Below are positions 13,044 to 26,900 of a DNA stretch of 64,000 bases, piece after piece. Where the stretch lies: contig OW203766.1 of assembly GCA_934045905.1 (NCBI GenBank), positions 25,104,309-25,168,308 of the forward strand, given 5' to 3'. Below the pieces are notes generated by a model that ran no database searches, had not been told where the DNA came from, and saw nothing but the letters and a program-made list of their open reading frames with translations. Each line of letters begins with the position of its first letter. Position 1 is the first letter of the stretch. A program made the position numbers and the translations under genes. This DNA is from Leuctra nigra. Its lineage: Eukaryota > Arthropoda > Insecta > Plecoptera > Leuctridae.

Positions 13044-16000
13044 TTACTCACTAAATAAAAGCAAGCAAGTCTCCATTGTGAAGAAGAAACGCTCGCTCTA
13101 AATTGTTTCTATCCATATTGACCACAGGGAACAAATAAATAAAATGCTAATTTATAGCTTTTGACCTGGACATAGTTCAATAGGTGAAGAGGGGGGAGAA
13201 AGAGCATTCGGAACCCCCCTTGTCGATGTATTACAAACCAGGTCACCCCATTCGGTAACCCAAACCCAACCCCAACATAGGTGACAATCGTGCGCCCCTG
13301 ACATATGATAATCAAAACGCCGGCAAACTGCAAGCAAATTGAAGACTTTGTGATCAATTATGGTTTTTTGAAGATGGAAGGGAAAAGTTCAGTTATATTT
13401 ACTGAAAGAGAGTGAGGATGGGGGTGAGTTGTTGATAACGAAAGTTCTCAAATATCGAGGTATCTGCGGTGCTGTCATGATTATTGTCAGCAAGCTTTCT
13501 AGATATGTGAAAAAAGAATACCAAATATATCTGGGAAAATGTCTGCATTGCATGGAGTTTTATTTGTCGCTTTTGACAAAGAGAAGATGCAGTCGTAATG
13601 TCTCTCATCGCCCACAAAACAGAGGCAAACATTCCGAGCTTTAATTATCCATGTCTACTTCTGTTATAGCAACCCATCAAGAGCTTTATTCGCGCATTCT
13701 ATTATTTGCCGTCAAACTGTCCCTTGGTTATTATCCATTTGTAGCTAAAGCTATATAATAAACAATTAAGGATATTATGTGCAATACTTGGAGCTACGCA
13801 CATTTCAGTATTAACATTGCAAAGACTATCAAAACAGAACATTTGAGCAGAAAACGCTGTGATGAAAAATAGAAATACATTTCTTCAAAATTAGAGTAAT
13901 TTCAGATCAAATAAATATGTTGACGTAAAGATTAGTACCTATAATTAGGTGTTGATAAGGTATTTAAATTCAAAACTACTTTTCTTGTCCTTCATTTCAC
14001 TCCTAATACCCAGTTCACACTGAGGATTCGATCATGATCCAAAATCTCGATTGCAATCGAAAATGTGTGTGAACTGAACTCAATCGAACTCGATCATGAT
14101 CCAAATCTCGATTGAGTTGTAAGAACGCAATCGAAATCTAAATCATGATCGAACTCAAGGTCAAACAAAAAAAATCATGAATTTTAAAAACGAACACTTA
14201 CAAATGCATGCTCTAATTGCATGTAACAAGCATTATAAAGTTTAAATTGAATCTTGCCTCCATTTTGATTTCGATTGTAATTGAACTGGATCATGATCGA
14301 ATCCTCAGTGTGAACAGGGTATAACAGTAACAAGGAGAAAGCTCAACCGCGTTGATGAGCGAGCACTGATACATGAAACGAACCGAAATTCCATACCACA
14401 TAGAAACATAACGCTACGCTCGCTCAATTAGAATATGAAGAAAACAACGTCAAAAGGAACTAAACATGAAAACAAGTCTAAAATGCAATCACCAATGAAG
14501 CATGGATGTTTATCAGAGTTCGGCAGACGATGATGGGTCGATTCAAATCAAGACAAATCAAGCGAGAAAATAACAAACTTTTCTTCCACTTTGTAAACAG
14601 TGCATTGAAAAACACATTTTAAAATATTTTAATTTGATATGAAAACTTCCAAGAAAGAGAAAACGGCACAGTAAGCACAGAAATATTATTTTATCCGTAA
14701 ATGTGTTTGTTGTTTATTTTAATTTGTGAGTTTTATTTTAATTTTGGTTCAAGCTTAGCACTGTTTTCAATCTATTTTCTTAATTTTGTGATATTTGTGT
14801 TTTGTTTTATTTCAGGAAATTCTTTTTTACCTACATGTAATTATTTTCAAAATACCTAGGTAAAACAAAAGGAAATTACTTTTTAAAAGTGTATTATCCT
14901 GTGTCAAAAATAAACCACAATAACAGTTTTCAAACAGATTCTTGGTTTCTGTTTAATTATAATATTGCCATGATCGTTATTCCTAATTTGAACTACATTC
15001 CACATCACTCCCCACACGTGTCGCCCACGTGTTACGTCACACTGCACACGTGTACCACGTGATCCTCTCGATGATAATCCTCCCACAAGGACACGGACCT
15101 CTCAAAGATGAGTTGGACTCGACGAAGTGTCAATCAACTCCTGAATGCAGCAGGAAGAATAATCCGGCGAGATTTATTCTGAGTTAAGTCGTCTTTTGTC
15201 AGCAGCGTGATGTAATGATATGCGTGGGTTCAACCGTGCTTCGTTTCAGGATCCAGATCGAAAATACTCGAGAAGATAAGATGCAGATTATTATTTTATT
15301 TTTGTTGATGTGTATGGACTTACCACATCTTTCAGAGTCTCAATAAAATTCCTTAGCAAAAAATTAATATGAGAACAATTGTTAGTTGTTTGCAATTGAA
15401 TAGAATTATTGAAAGCTATTAAACTTGGTTAAAAATTATATATATATATTTTTTAAATATAATTACTCTATGTATCGTTAGAGAATTGGGGAATAGAAAC
15501 CATAAAGTCATTTTGTTGTACTAATTTCCGTTCTATTTAGTACAGGGGCCCTATTCAATAACTTAAAAATTCCGGATTCTGACAGATTTTTTTTCATTAT
15601 TCATTAAATCAAGAGTAGTTAAAAAATGAGGCAAAATATTCGTGTGAAAACGCTCATATCGATCCTCCATTAGTTCTCATTTATAAATAAAATCCATTCG
15701 AAGAGTTTGTTTTAATTTATTGTGAACAAACAAACGACCCTCCTCCCCCCACCGACAAGTGTAAGGAAGAAATCAACAAAAAGCGACACAGTTTACGCAA
15801 GACTTACTACGATTTAATTTAAAATCATTTCCTTTTTTTTCATTTACAACTTGTCGAAACGGCTGTCACTCATACCAACATTCAGCAACGCATTGTGACA
15901 GGAATTTCTGTTTCAACAATTTCCTCATAGGAAGGAAGCATCAATTGATTGAGTTAAAACTTTCAGGGGTGGTTGGGAAATGAAATGTGATTTCGTTACA

Positions 16001-18761
16001 AACTACCCCTTGTTGAGATCTTTTTTTACCCTCGAGTACTTTTAAAACTGGTGCCAGCTCCAATTTCAACAATGTGGCATGCCACCCCATGCCCCCCCCC
16101 CCCATTCCTTCGAGAACATATTTCTGTACACTCTGGACCAAAAACCTAAATCAGATCAATTACAATTCGATACACATGACCTTGCAATTTTAATCTTGAT
16201 TGGAACAATATTTAGATTTTCAGTCAACATACTTTTCTTAAATATTACCAATTAAAGCACATTGTTAAAATTAGAAAATTTATACACCGTAAAAAAGGAT
16301 TTTTTTTTTTTTACAAATGCATGCAAAATTTAAACCAGGTCTGTTTCATTATATCGCCAACAACGGAACATAAAATTATCAAACAATTGATTATTAAAAA
16401 TTAAAATTAGAACTTTGTTTGTTGTAACGCGATATTATTGTATATCCAATAGTATCTATGGTAACAAAATAATTCGCTACTTTCAATATCGGACGCTTCA
16501 AATTTCCTCTGACAAATCATTTAATATTATTTTAAGTTTTTTAAACATTTATAAGTATAAGCCACTTTCATTGAGAGATACATAATATATAGAAATTATT
16601 CTTGAATATTCGACTTGTTGAATCGATTCATTACAACTCTGGTTGTAACTACAAGAAGATTCATATTGGTGCTGCGATCTTCTAGATCATCTTCTTGAAC
16701 GTGACATCGGGATGCTGTGCAATGGACCAGAATCTGACGTCACCAAGTACATCATTAGACACAGGAGTACTGAGTTCGAGTCCTGTAGCCAGGTATAGTG
16801 ATCATGGTATAGCGTGATTGTTCAAGTTCAACAGTGCACCTGCATCGCTTCCCAGTCTTGCTCATAATCAATCATATGGGTGATTGTGTGATACATTGGC
16901 AAGTATGATTGTGTATGATAGGATCTCTAGTGTATGCCATTTCAAATTATGTGCCAAATTTTGAATATTCGGTAGTTTGTTTTATGATAGCATACCTTTG
17001 AAAGGCCTTCAAAATGATACATTTCTTGTACAATTCTCAGAAATTCGTTGAGTCATTTCTCCTTCTTACTTTTAGTACACCGACAGACATTTTATTTTTC
17101 ATTTAAAAATAGCTATAGACTGATATTATTTCTGTCATGTAAATTATGGGGAATTGTATTTTGCTGAAAAACAGTTTCATGGCGAGCAATCAAAAACGAG
17201 CCTCGTACCTTGCGAGACGAATTAACACCGTTATTAATCCCATCCCCCCCCCCCCCCCCCCCCCATTCACAGATCAACAGACAGTTTTATTGCTTGGAGT
17301 TTTCTCTGACTTCTGGAGACACACGGAGTACAAAGCTGCATGGCGCACGCAATGCCTGACGCGCTAGTGATAGAGTCATGTGACTGTTATACACCGAATT
17401 AAATCTCATGTTTAGCTGAATATTGAGAGAGATTCTTATCTTTGGGTCGGGTAGAATGTAAAGTATTTAGTTCGCGAGCTTCCCCCCCCCCCCCGCTCCA
17501 CCCTTACAAAGAAAATATTTTGCATACAACGGAAAACCGACAAATTTTCTATAAATTGCTTCACTGCTTCACAGTGAATTAGTCGTGTTCACTTTTCAAC
17601 ATTTCTTGGGCAAACTTGCTGTTGATCATACAGGTTGAATTCAGAATTCGGAGGACAATGGAGTACCTAATCATTGTTTACAACAGAGGAAATGTAATAA
17701 TTGTATTTGATACCAAAAATGCCAAAAGTAACACCATATTCTTGTATTGTAACCATAGCAATACTATTGGAAGACGAACTAAATCCTGAAGCAGATTCGT
17801 TGTGATTCAGAACAGTTTATAAAGAACATCGAGCATGTCCCTGGTCAATGGTTTGCCCAAACATTTGACTCGAATGATAAAACATAGACGGACAGATGTT
17901 GGGGTCAGCAGTTCGACACCAGTTCAGTCCCTAGAGCACAGTACGTCAATCCGGTAGTATTTCAAATATCTTCGGTAATTTTACGATAGGTTAACGATAT
18001 TTTACGATATTTTACAATTCTAGAGTGCACTCTAGAATTGCTCCTTCATATCTTCATACTAAGTTATGGTATCTACGATTAGATAATTACCAGAATGTTT
18101 TAGAGGATCAAAAACGCTTATTCCACTCCCGAGTATTGTATTTCTATGCTATAACTAAAGAAATCAAAATATTTCAATAACTACAAATTGATCCTAATGT
18201 ACCTAGATGATTACGATTTACAAAACTTTCTTTACCAATCAAAACTACCTAACAGAACAAAATGATATTAAATGCAATTTTTTAGAAAATTCATATAAAA
18301 TCAACGGAATTGTTCCTCGAGTACCAATTAAATGACTTATCGTCTTACCCGTAACTTCATTAAATTTGTCTTTGAAATACGGAATTGTGGGTACCTACGT
18401 AGATTAAGTTTCCCTCTCACTTTTTTAAATTAAATGAATGAAATTCATCAAACAATAGGAAGTACTGCAATCGATAGTGCTACATATCATTTAAGTATGC
18501 AAAAGCAATAGCTAGGTTTATTTTAAAAGTCTCTATTGTCTTTTGATGCTTCGAATTTATCATTTTGAAGGCTTCTTTCATGCAAATTCAGTCACAATGT
18601 TAGTAGTGTAGCTTTGGGAACAGTAACATGGGTGAATGTTAGTATCACAACTACAGTTTGAAAAGCCTCACAAAATTTGTAGCTTAGCCCTTATTCTCCC
18701 ATTTAAAGTGGATGGACAGTTGGTTGCATTTCAAATTTTTGTATATCTATTATCTGATATT
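13044..18761. other. Intergenic region with no recognised gene
   Basis: No coding region can be supported on either strand. It holds the MITE at 14007-14321, poly-C tracts near 16095, 17244 and 17484, and a 26-bp perfect palindrome (caattctagagtg and its complement) near 18015-18040. A motif around 17910 (ttcgacaccagttcagt, gacgtcaatccggta) recurs near 19310. Confidence 0.55.
14007..14321. mobile_element. MITE, PIF/Harbinger-like, TAA target
   Basis: Inverted ends read tacccagttcacactgagga and tcctcagtgtgaacagggta, flanked by taa on both sides. Internal cgatcatgatc motifs are repeated and inverted. A 3-bp target duplication fits PIF/Harbinger, though a TA target (Tc1-like) cannot be excluded. 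Confidence 0.75.
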
Positions 18762-19061
18762 CAGGCGAGTAGGAACTAAATTTGCATGGAGGAAATAATA
18801 TCGTAAAAGAACTTGAACGGGAGATAAGTGTCTACAAAGACAAGGGGGTCTGGGGGAGGACCCCAGGAAAATGCGGGTCCGGGGCGCATTGCCCCGGAAA
18901 TGTTTTTAATTTCAGGCATGAATTTGGTCCATTTCTACGAGATTTTATCACTTTTTAAGCATATTTTTATCTTGACATATAAATGTACAAGAGCATAGGA
19001 AGGGGAATTGAATCAGAAGGGGGGGGGGATATTTCCCCATTCCCCCCTTCCTAAGCGCCTG
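18762..19061. mobile_element. hAT MITE, 'caggcgc-taggaa' family, copy 2
   Basis: Same ends (caggcgagtaggaact, ttcctaagcgcctg) and same core (ggtccggggcgcattgcccc) as the nested copy at 12154-12459, in the same orientation. The flanking 8-mers match poorly, so this insertion is probably older. Confidence 0.85.
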
Positions 19062-19739
19062 TGGTCATTGTTACAACAAATAAGGTGCACGACAAAGTAT
19101 AAGATGTAATTATCGCCATGTAACTATAACAACGAAATCGGAAATAAAATATCGCAGTCAAATGTTTGAAGCGATATGAAAAAGCGGTTGTATGATATGA
19201 TTTGAACATCTGTACAGAAGCCATCTCGCCTCAGCTACACATTGGACACAGAACGATGGAGATGGATTGCAGACACAAGTGAAGACAACCTGAGATTCAA
19301 GAATCCACACTTCGACACCAGTTCAGTGTCTATAGATTAGTGACGTCAATCCGGTATTTCAAAATATCTTCATTTAATTAAAAGAAAATGTTCACAGATT
19401 CTTCAGCAGTCACTACACTTGATGGGACCAATGAAACTGCACCTGCACTTTTAACCAATTCCCTTCACAGGGTGAACCAGTGGAATAAGAGTTTCGCCAC
19501 AACACGAACGTCAAACAAATTTACTCGCTCGAGCTCATGCTTTTGCCCAAACAAAGTTCTTCGCAGTCTTGCTTTATTATTGAATTGAAGATAGATATTG
19601 ATAGATAGATATTTGTGTTTATTGAAGTGCATGCCCAAAATCACTTTTAAATTTTAACAAACAGTGAATTAAATAACAGGAAATAACAAAGGGTTTCTCC
19701 ATTGTTCCAGGTATGGTCCTGGTTGGTCAACTGCTGCTT

Positions 19740-20070
19740 CAGGACTTCTTCTTCTTTTTCATGTGCCCTCTTCTAATGAAGGTTGGCGATCATCATTTCT
19801 ATTTCATCTTTGGATGCTGCAGCTCTGAACAAGGCTCTACCCGAACTAATCCATGAGATTCTTGAGCCCTGAAGTCCTCCTCCACCCAGGTCTACGCTGT
19901 CCCTCAATCTTCCCTTGTAAGACTAATTGCAAGAGCCCCTCGTGATGTGTCCAAAGTATTCTTGCTTTCGTCTTTTGATGGAAAATATCACATCTAAGTT
20001 CTTATTCATTCGTTCCATCACTTCGACATTTCTAACCTTGTCCACCCATGAGATTCGGAGCACGCGACGA
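19740..20070 (-). mobile_element. 3' fragment of a non-LTR retrotransposon (LINE)
   Basis: On the minus strand the translation includes LDRRVLRISWVDKVRNVEV, then RMNK and RKQEYFGHI, followed after frame breaks by remnants of GKIEG and WRRTSGLKN. These are the residues after the reverse transcriptase domain in many insect LINEs. The copy has stop codons and no RT catalytic region, so it is a dead 5'-truncated insertion. Confidence 0.7.
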
Positions 20071-20094
20071 TCCAGTCCATACAAGTCCATACAA

Positions 20095-21090
20095 GTCCAT
20101 ACAACAATACGGGAAATATGTAGCACCTGACCATGCGCATCCTCAATCGTGAACCCCCCCCCCCCCCCTCCCCCCTCACCCTGAACAACGCTGTTCAGTA
20201 GCTCTTCGACTGCACGATGTACTACGCAATGTCTGTGTGCTAGTGTGTTGATAATGCGGCGGCGCAGTGTTGTCACTTGACCTTCTTCCCTTGTGACTAT
20301 GTCACAAATCGTGACCCCCTCCCTCACCCCCCCTGAACAACGCTGTTGTTAGAGCCGTAGCTTTTCGACTACACGATGAACACGATGTCAGTGGAGTGTG
20401 TTGATAATACGGTGGCGCAGAGTCTACAGCTCTGTTGTTTGAACCGTAGCTTTTTGACTGCACGATGAACACGATGTCAGTGGAGTGTGTTGATAATACG
20501 GTGCCACAGTGTATTCACTTGGCCTTCTTCCCTTGTGACTATGTCACAAATCGTGACCCCCCCCCCCCCCCCCTGAAAAACGCTGTTGTTAGAGCCGTAG
20601 CTTTTTGACTGCACGATGAACACGATGTCAGTGGAGTGTGTTGATAATACGGTGCCACAGTGTAGTCACTTGGCTTTCTTCCCTTGTGACTATGTCACAG
20701 ATCGTGACCCCCCCCCCTGAAAAACGCTGTTGTTAGAGCCGTAGCTTTTTGACTGCACGATGAACACGATGTCAGTGGAGTGTGTTGATAATACGGTGCC
20801 ACAGTGTAGTCACTTGGCCTTCTTCCCTTGTGACTATGTCACAAATCGTGACCCCCCCCCCCCTGAACAACGCTGTTGTTAGAGCCGTAGCTTTTCGACT
20901 ACACGATGAACACGATGTCAGTGGAGTGTGTTGATAATACGGTGCCACAGTGTAGTCACTTGGCCTTCTTCCCTTGTGACTATGTCACAAATCGTGACCC
21001 CCCCCCTCCCCCCCCCCCCTGAACAATGCTGTTGTTAGAGCCGTAGCTCTTCGACTGCACGATGTACGCAATGTCTGTGTGCTAGTGTGT
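20095..21090. repeat. Tandem satellite of about 150 bp with poly-C tracts
   Basis: About six units share the order: ctgaacaacgctgttgtt, gccgtagctttt, gactgcacgatgaacacgat, gtgttgataatacggtgcca, cttcccttgtgactatgtca, caaatcgtgac, then 8-16 C. Poly-C length changes from unit to unit, and the first and last units are the most diverged. No coding frame runs through it. Confidence 0.85.
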
Positions 21091-22304
21091 TATTTTGGTG
21101 ACGCTGCTTCTGGTCACTACTGAGCTACGAATTAAACTAGAACTATTATTTGCAGCTCTTCATATGAAAGTGTTTTTCTTTATTTTGATAAATAGAACAA
21201 GATATTTAATTCCGCTTTTTGAGTGCATTTTGTTTTAGGGTCTTGCCGACTGTACTGCGGTGTGGGTTGCTACACACGCTGTTTCCCGGGTTTCGATATT
21301 TTTGCAGATGGACTACTTTCCTTCCAATAAGTTGACAGGTAATTATGTTTTGGATTCGTAAATTTTGAATATCGTATACTTTTGGGCATGCACTTCATCA
21401 TGTATATTTATAAAATTTCTCTCTTGTTTAATTTTCTTTTTATTTCGAAAGGATTTCACACGGACATGACTTCTCTTCACTACTGCAATTTTCCCATAGC
21501 TTATTGTACAACAGATTCATATGCTTGATAGAAACGTGTTTATTGATGTATCTGTTTCATACACATTGTTGAAGTGAAGGAGGCTGTATTTCCTGACAGG
21601 CGTCTTTGCTGCTCTTTTCGACGCCAAGCGTCTGGCGTCGAGCAGCGCCGTCAGCGTGTCAAGCTGAAAAATTACTTTGAACGATACAAATGATGCAGCT
21701 TAGATTATTCATGAAATTGTATATAAGTGATGAAAATAAAATGAATTTGTCTCCAATTTTCCTGTCTTCACCTTCAATTGATGTTTTCTAATATTTTAGT
21801 CATGACTAAGTTCCTAACAAGAATTGCCATTTGTCAACTTAGCGTCGTTCTTTTTAGTATATAAAAAAAATAAACATTACGCTTAAATCTAGCATAAATC
21901 ATGTCACAGCGTCCCTGATTTCCTTATTCTTCCTCCTTATAGCTGCTCAACCAAACTCATATCACTGCTATCATTTCCTAACTCCATATTCTAAAATAAG
22001 ACCTGATATCTCCTTGTCTAACCTCAATTCAGCATTCGAGTGAAAAGCATTCGACTAGAATCTCTTCTATAAAACTTTATCATCAGTCAACGACATTTGC
22101 TAGCTAAGATGAGATCAGAAGGAATGAAGACACGAGAACTGTTCTCTGTTCGGTTCGTTGAGCTCTCAATATGCGCGACGACAATTCCCATTCCCCCGAC
22201 ATCGTCCCCGAGGATGTGAGATTTATTATAAACATAGAATACTTTATAAATTTTCACCGTTTTGAATTGATTTAAAATTACATATCTTATTCCTATTTTT
22301 TTTG

Positions 22305-22570
22305 TCTGGGGCTTAACGTCGCACTGTTCTGCAGCGAGGCTAATGGCGACGGATGGATGATTATGATGATGATTGGGAGATGATGGTGAAGAGTAGGTAA
22401 GGATGGAAGGTGGGAAGGAGGCGGTCGTGGCCTATTAGTAGGGTACCTTCCCAGCATTTGCCTGTCGACTGAGGGAATACCACGAAAAAACCCTAGTCAG
22501 GAAGGACGGCTGCGGGAATCGAACCCGGGCCTCCGGAATACAAGTTTGAGGGCTTGGTAGTGAGCGTGGC
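22305..22570 (-). mobile_element. tRNA-derived SINE, copy 1
   Basis: On the minus strand there is a box-B-like cccgggttcgattccc, followed by a body ending in poly-A (t-rich at 22300). About 85-90% similar by eye to the copy at 28120-28408. The tRNA-like head is broken by the palindrome at 22569-22910 and seems to resume near 22915-22955. Confidence 0.75.
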
Positions 22571-22910
22571 CTTGACGAGTTTTTTAATCGATTTTTATCA
22601 ATATCTTTTTCCAGTGTAATTGTTAACAAAGTAAGGCTATGGACGTGAATTCAGAACAGTTTAATGAAAATAATTGCATAGTTTGGAATAAGTTAATAGT
22701 TTAATTGTGTCCAACAAGTGTTTAGAACCCGAAAATTACTAGATTTTCGGGTTCTAAACACCTGTTGGACAAAATAAAACTAATAACTTATTCCAAACTA
22801 TGAAATTATTTTCATTGAACTGTTCTGAATTCACGTCCATAGCCCTATTTTGTTAACAATTACACTGGGAAAAGATATTGATAATAATCGATTAAAAAAC
22901 TCTTCAAGGT
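22569..22910. repeat. Large palindrome of about 340 bp
   Basis: Almost the whole stretch folds on itself. The arms start with ccttgacgagttttttaatcg and end with cgattaaaaaactcttcaagg. The centre is cccgaaaattactagattttcggg. The arms seem to extend a little into the flanking SINE sequence, so it may have formed by inverted duplication inside the SINE. Confidence 0.85.
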
Positions 22911-23080
22911 CAAACTCACTACACAGCCGTCTTAACCACTCAGTCAACCTGTTCCGTTCTAATTCCTAATGATAAAGCCTGCACCTTGAAAATCTTGCTG
23001 ACTTTGAATATAGTGTGTGCTATTGCTAACGTTATCTACTTGAAATATGGATGTTTTATATTGTGGACTTACTTCATTTA

Positions 23081-23202
23081 GGTCCAGTTTTTCAATACCC
23101 TGCTAAATTTTAAACAGTTGATTAGGACTATTGGCAACAACCAATGACATTTCTTGATTGACCGTTTAAACTGGATTTAGCAGAGTATTGAAAAACTGGA
23201 CC
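23081..23202. mobile_element. Short MITE with 'ggtccagtttttcaatac' ends
   Basis: Inverted ends are ggtccagtttttcaatac and gtattgaaaaactggacc, with ctgctaaa.ttt also mirrored. The total is 122 bp. No clear target duplication was seen. Confidence 0.75.
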
Positions 23203-26200
23203 GTATTGTGTAGGTCATGCTCAATCAACTCAATTGGCTTAAACCCAATCTTATCACAGAATGATATTAGTGACCTTGGAGTTAACTGCACTTAGTCATG
23301 CGGAAGTGCACTTGCACTTGCTATCGGTTGTGGTAAAACTCTGGCGACACACGAAGAGAAGTGGATAGGAGCAATCTGTTTACATCAAGACGAAAGGGAG
23401 GCCCGTAGAAAGCTCAAGATGTGGATATAGCACTAAATAATCCTGACACTCACTCTTGTTGCATTTGCCATATAAAATGAGTAAGTTGCGATAAAATAAG
23501 ATAACATTTCAATATTATGAATCAGTGGGGGTTCACAAAGATAATTGGAAATTGACATTGAACTTTAATTAAGAAACAATACACGAAGTACTCTTAATCT
23601 AATCTTAACCTAATAGCTTATTTTGGGCATGTTAAAATATCATAATAATCAAGATAGCTTTAGTTTAAAGCACCATGGTTTAAAGTGATCTTCCGAGATA
23701 GACTTCAGTTCTCGAGTCGCTTTGGAAGAATTTTTAGGTAAGTGTCAGTAGAAATACTTACAAATCCGGGTCAGTAATTCATTCGAGACAACATTTGAAA
23801 AGAATGAAAATTTGTAAGCAACACTTCTTTTTCTATTAGTTAAGAGTTAAGACTATTTCGAATTAATAATAGTTGTGTTGGACGTTCCAAAGGTTTTCTT
23901 TCCCGCTATTTTATTCTATGTGGAATGAGCATTGACCAGTGTAAAAAGCTTAGGGATTTCTTACACCAGTCCTTTCAAATGCAGATGGTCGAGCAGTGAC
24001 CATTCAAATCAAATAACCAAAAAGCGTGATACGTAATAAAATCACAATAGGTAGGAATCATTGCGTAAAATCACTTTATTTGACAGAAAACATGAATTCC
24101 AATGAAAAGTACAGCTTGAATCATATCCTATAATAAAGCTCTCAAACTAGAATAGAGTAGGCGTGAGACTTTATTGTCTGAAAAGCCGACCATCGAGCTC
24201 CCAAACACTAATCGTGTGAACCCTCAAACCCACCCAACTCAATTGTTTCATCAAATCAGGAAACCTACTCCAAATAATACAGACCAACTCGTAAAAATCA
24301 GTCAACTTTGCAATGACTTCATAGTTCATAATGCAACTACATACGCCGATCTTTACAATTGAAGACATAGTTAGACTTTACGATCCATGGAGAATGGCTG
24401 TGTGTAGCGGCGGGCATATTGTTGAGCGAGAGACAACAATGGTGGGGTACCAGCAGGGTTGATGGCAGCCTCCCCTCGCCCCTCTAGCGACGACCGACGC
24501 TTTTGAGTGACGGACAGACGTCAATGCGACGCTCTTTAGACAGACAAAGAAGGAGACTGTAAAAATCAATCGTGTGGTGATTTTTATAGGCTGAAGGTTT
24601 ATCATTGTGCTTTGGGTGGTTTTTTGTTTGCGCGGTTTTTTGTATTGTGTATGGAACTAAAATAATTGGAGTGTATATTAGTGATGATTCTAGTACAGAT
24701 AGGTATACTCCTATACCTACGAGAGACATATATTATATTATATAGTGAAATTATTGCTGGAAAGGAATATAATAAATATTATACAATTTAACGATGTTTA
24801 TAAAAATTAAAAGATTATTCTGTATCTCAGAGATATAAAGGCGGAAGTCCATTTTCTCGATTTTGCGTTCACTTTTGGAATAATGTAATCAAGTTCTATC
24901 TGCCAGTTGACTGATGTCAAAAATAAAGTTATATTGAAGAATTCTCTTATACATAATTCCATTCCACTGTTATTCCACTACTTCCACTGATCTTGATTTA
25001 GATTGCCTCGCATGTCACAATTACAATTTATATGACTGGATGAACCCAAAATTGTACTTTTGATCAGTCTGAATGCATTTTACGAATAATTATAGTTGTG
25101 GTCGTTTCAATTTGTCGGATTTGCAAGAAAAACGCGTAAAATTGCGATTGTTCGTAGCGTACAGTGATTATAATTTATTTAAAATGTCAAGAAAATGTGT
25201 TCTTAAAATGATGTACTTTATGGGGATATAGCTTCAAAGTTTTTGAAAATTAGTGCCGCCGAGAAAAAAAAATGTTTGGGTAAACAAGAGATTGAATGTA
25301 TTTCGTTCCCCATTGTTTTCTGTTTCCTAAAACTCTCCACTTATTGATGAAGTTTAGCACTCTCGGTTTTAAAATCAACCCAAACATTATTATGTCTCGA
25401 TATCTCAATAATATTTCCACTGATCTGATTTCAATTGCCTCGCAAACAATTCAATCCAGAAGAGCATAAGTGACGTATGAAAAACTGAATTAAAGCCCCC
25501 AGGCAAATATTATTTATCAATAACATCAAATTGTGTACACTATGGAAACATTTGAATTTTGTCCACATAGGAATATGGAAATTACTGCATTGAAAAAAAT
25601 AAAGAAGGGTAACGAAAGAACGTCATAAAACAGAATAGCGACAGTGGAAAATCGCGCGAAAGTTTTAAATCGGTGATGAAAGCGTTATTTTTGTAGGCGA
25701 GTGAATCAAATTTGATTTTTGGCCATGTCGACATCATAGTAAATGAACTGGAAACGAGAAAAGGGGGAGTCTTCATTTTTTGAGAACGAAATGGGTTGAA
25801 TAGAGAATTTGTTCGAGACGTATTTTTTTCATTCTATATTGAATAAAATGAAAAAAAATATATTTTTCTATAAAATGCTGACCCTTGTTTTCTTTTTATT
25901 TCGATTTGATGACGGTCATTGGCAGCGATTTTCAAATCGATTATCGCTGTATTCAATGGAGTATAGAGATTCTTTTTGTAGGGAAAATAGGAATTTTAGG
26001 ACACATAAATAACGAAAATGTCTGGGTCGTGGTATAAAATACTATAGGGGCTGTCATTCGTGGAGCAGAATATGAAAACTGAGATAATTTAATCAGTAGT
26101 AAATTACGCAATTTTAAAGTGAGAAGCATTTTTGTATTTTGAGACGTGAATCTATTTCTAGATTTTACTCGGCATCACTAAAACTTTATGTGCATCTTTA

Positions 26201-26762
26201 TGTACTTGCCATCACTGTTAAAAATGTACGGAGTTTTATTGCACTTTCGGCACATGCAAATTCATGCACGTGTGTGGATTAGCGAAATTCCAAGTACATT
26301 GCACATTACTTTTATTTATCTTACAATTTTCCCACGTTTTTTTTAAGTAGAATTTTGAGTCAAAACATCGTGCTAATAGAAGTAAACAAATGCTGAGCTA
26401 TGCGTAACCTCTTGAACCACATCACGTCATCATGCACACTTTCCCACCCTCTAGTCGAATTCCAGTCAACTAAGATTTCAACTCGGGACTCCCAAGTGTT
26501 AATTAACGATCGTGGGTTCCGAGTAGAGTACTATACACGAATTGGGGTTTGCATAAGATTAAACTGGAGCAAAAAACGTCATTTCAATCAGAACTGTGGA
26601 CACAGTGACAGTGTGCGAGCGAATATCGTGGACAGTGTCAGTGTCTTGTGCACCGTAGAATTAAAGTAAGTCAACATAATGTCATTCATTACTCATTAGC
26701 AAGTTCAGGAAAATGTAAGTTCGTTCCTGGTAATTCGTTGTGTTATCAATTATCATGAATCA

Positions 26763-26900
26763 GGTGCGTAGGAACTTTATTTATAGTGGGGGTCAACATT
26801 ATCGGGGATCGATCGATGAATGTGAGGAAAAGCTAGTTTGCCGTTAAAAGGGGGTCTGGGGGTCAACCCCCAGTTTGCCCAGCAGGGCCATTTTTTAGAT
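26763..26900. mobile_element. Partial hAT MITE of the 'caggcgc-taggaa' family
   Basis: Only the left end (caggtgcgtaggaact) and the following G-rich part (gggggtctgggggtcaaccccc) can be seen. The right end was not found. Confidence 0.5.

Noticed and set aside
19923..20327. 134-codon minus-strand open frame
   Set aside because: It joins LINE remnant sequence to poly-G satellite sequence and is not one gene.
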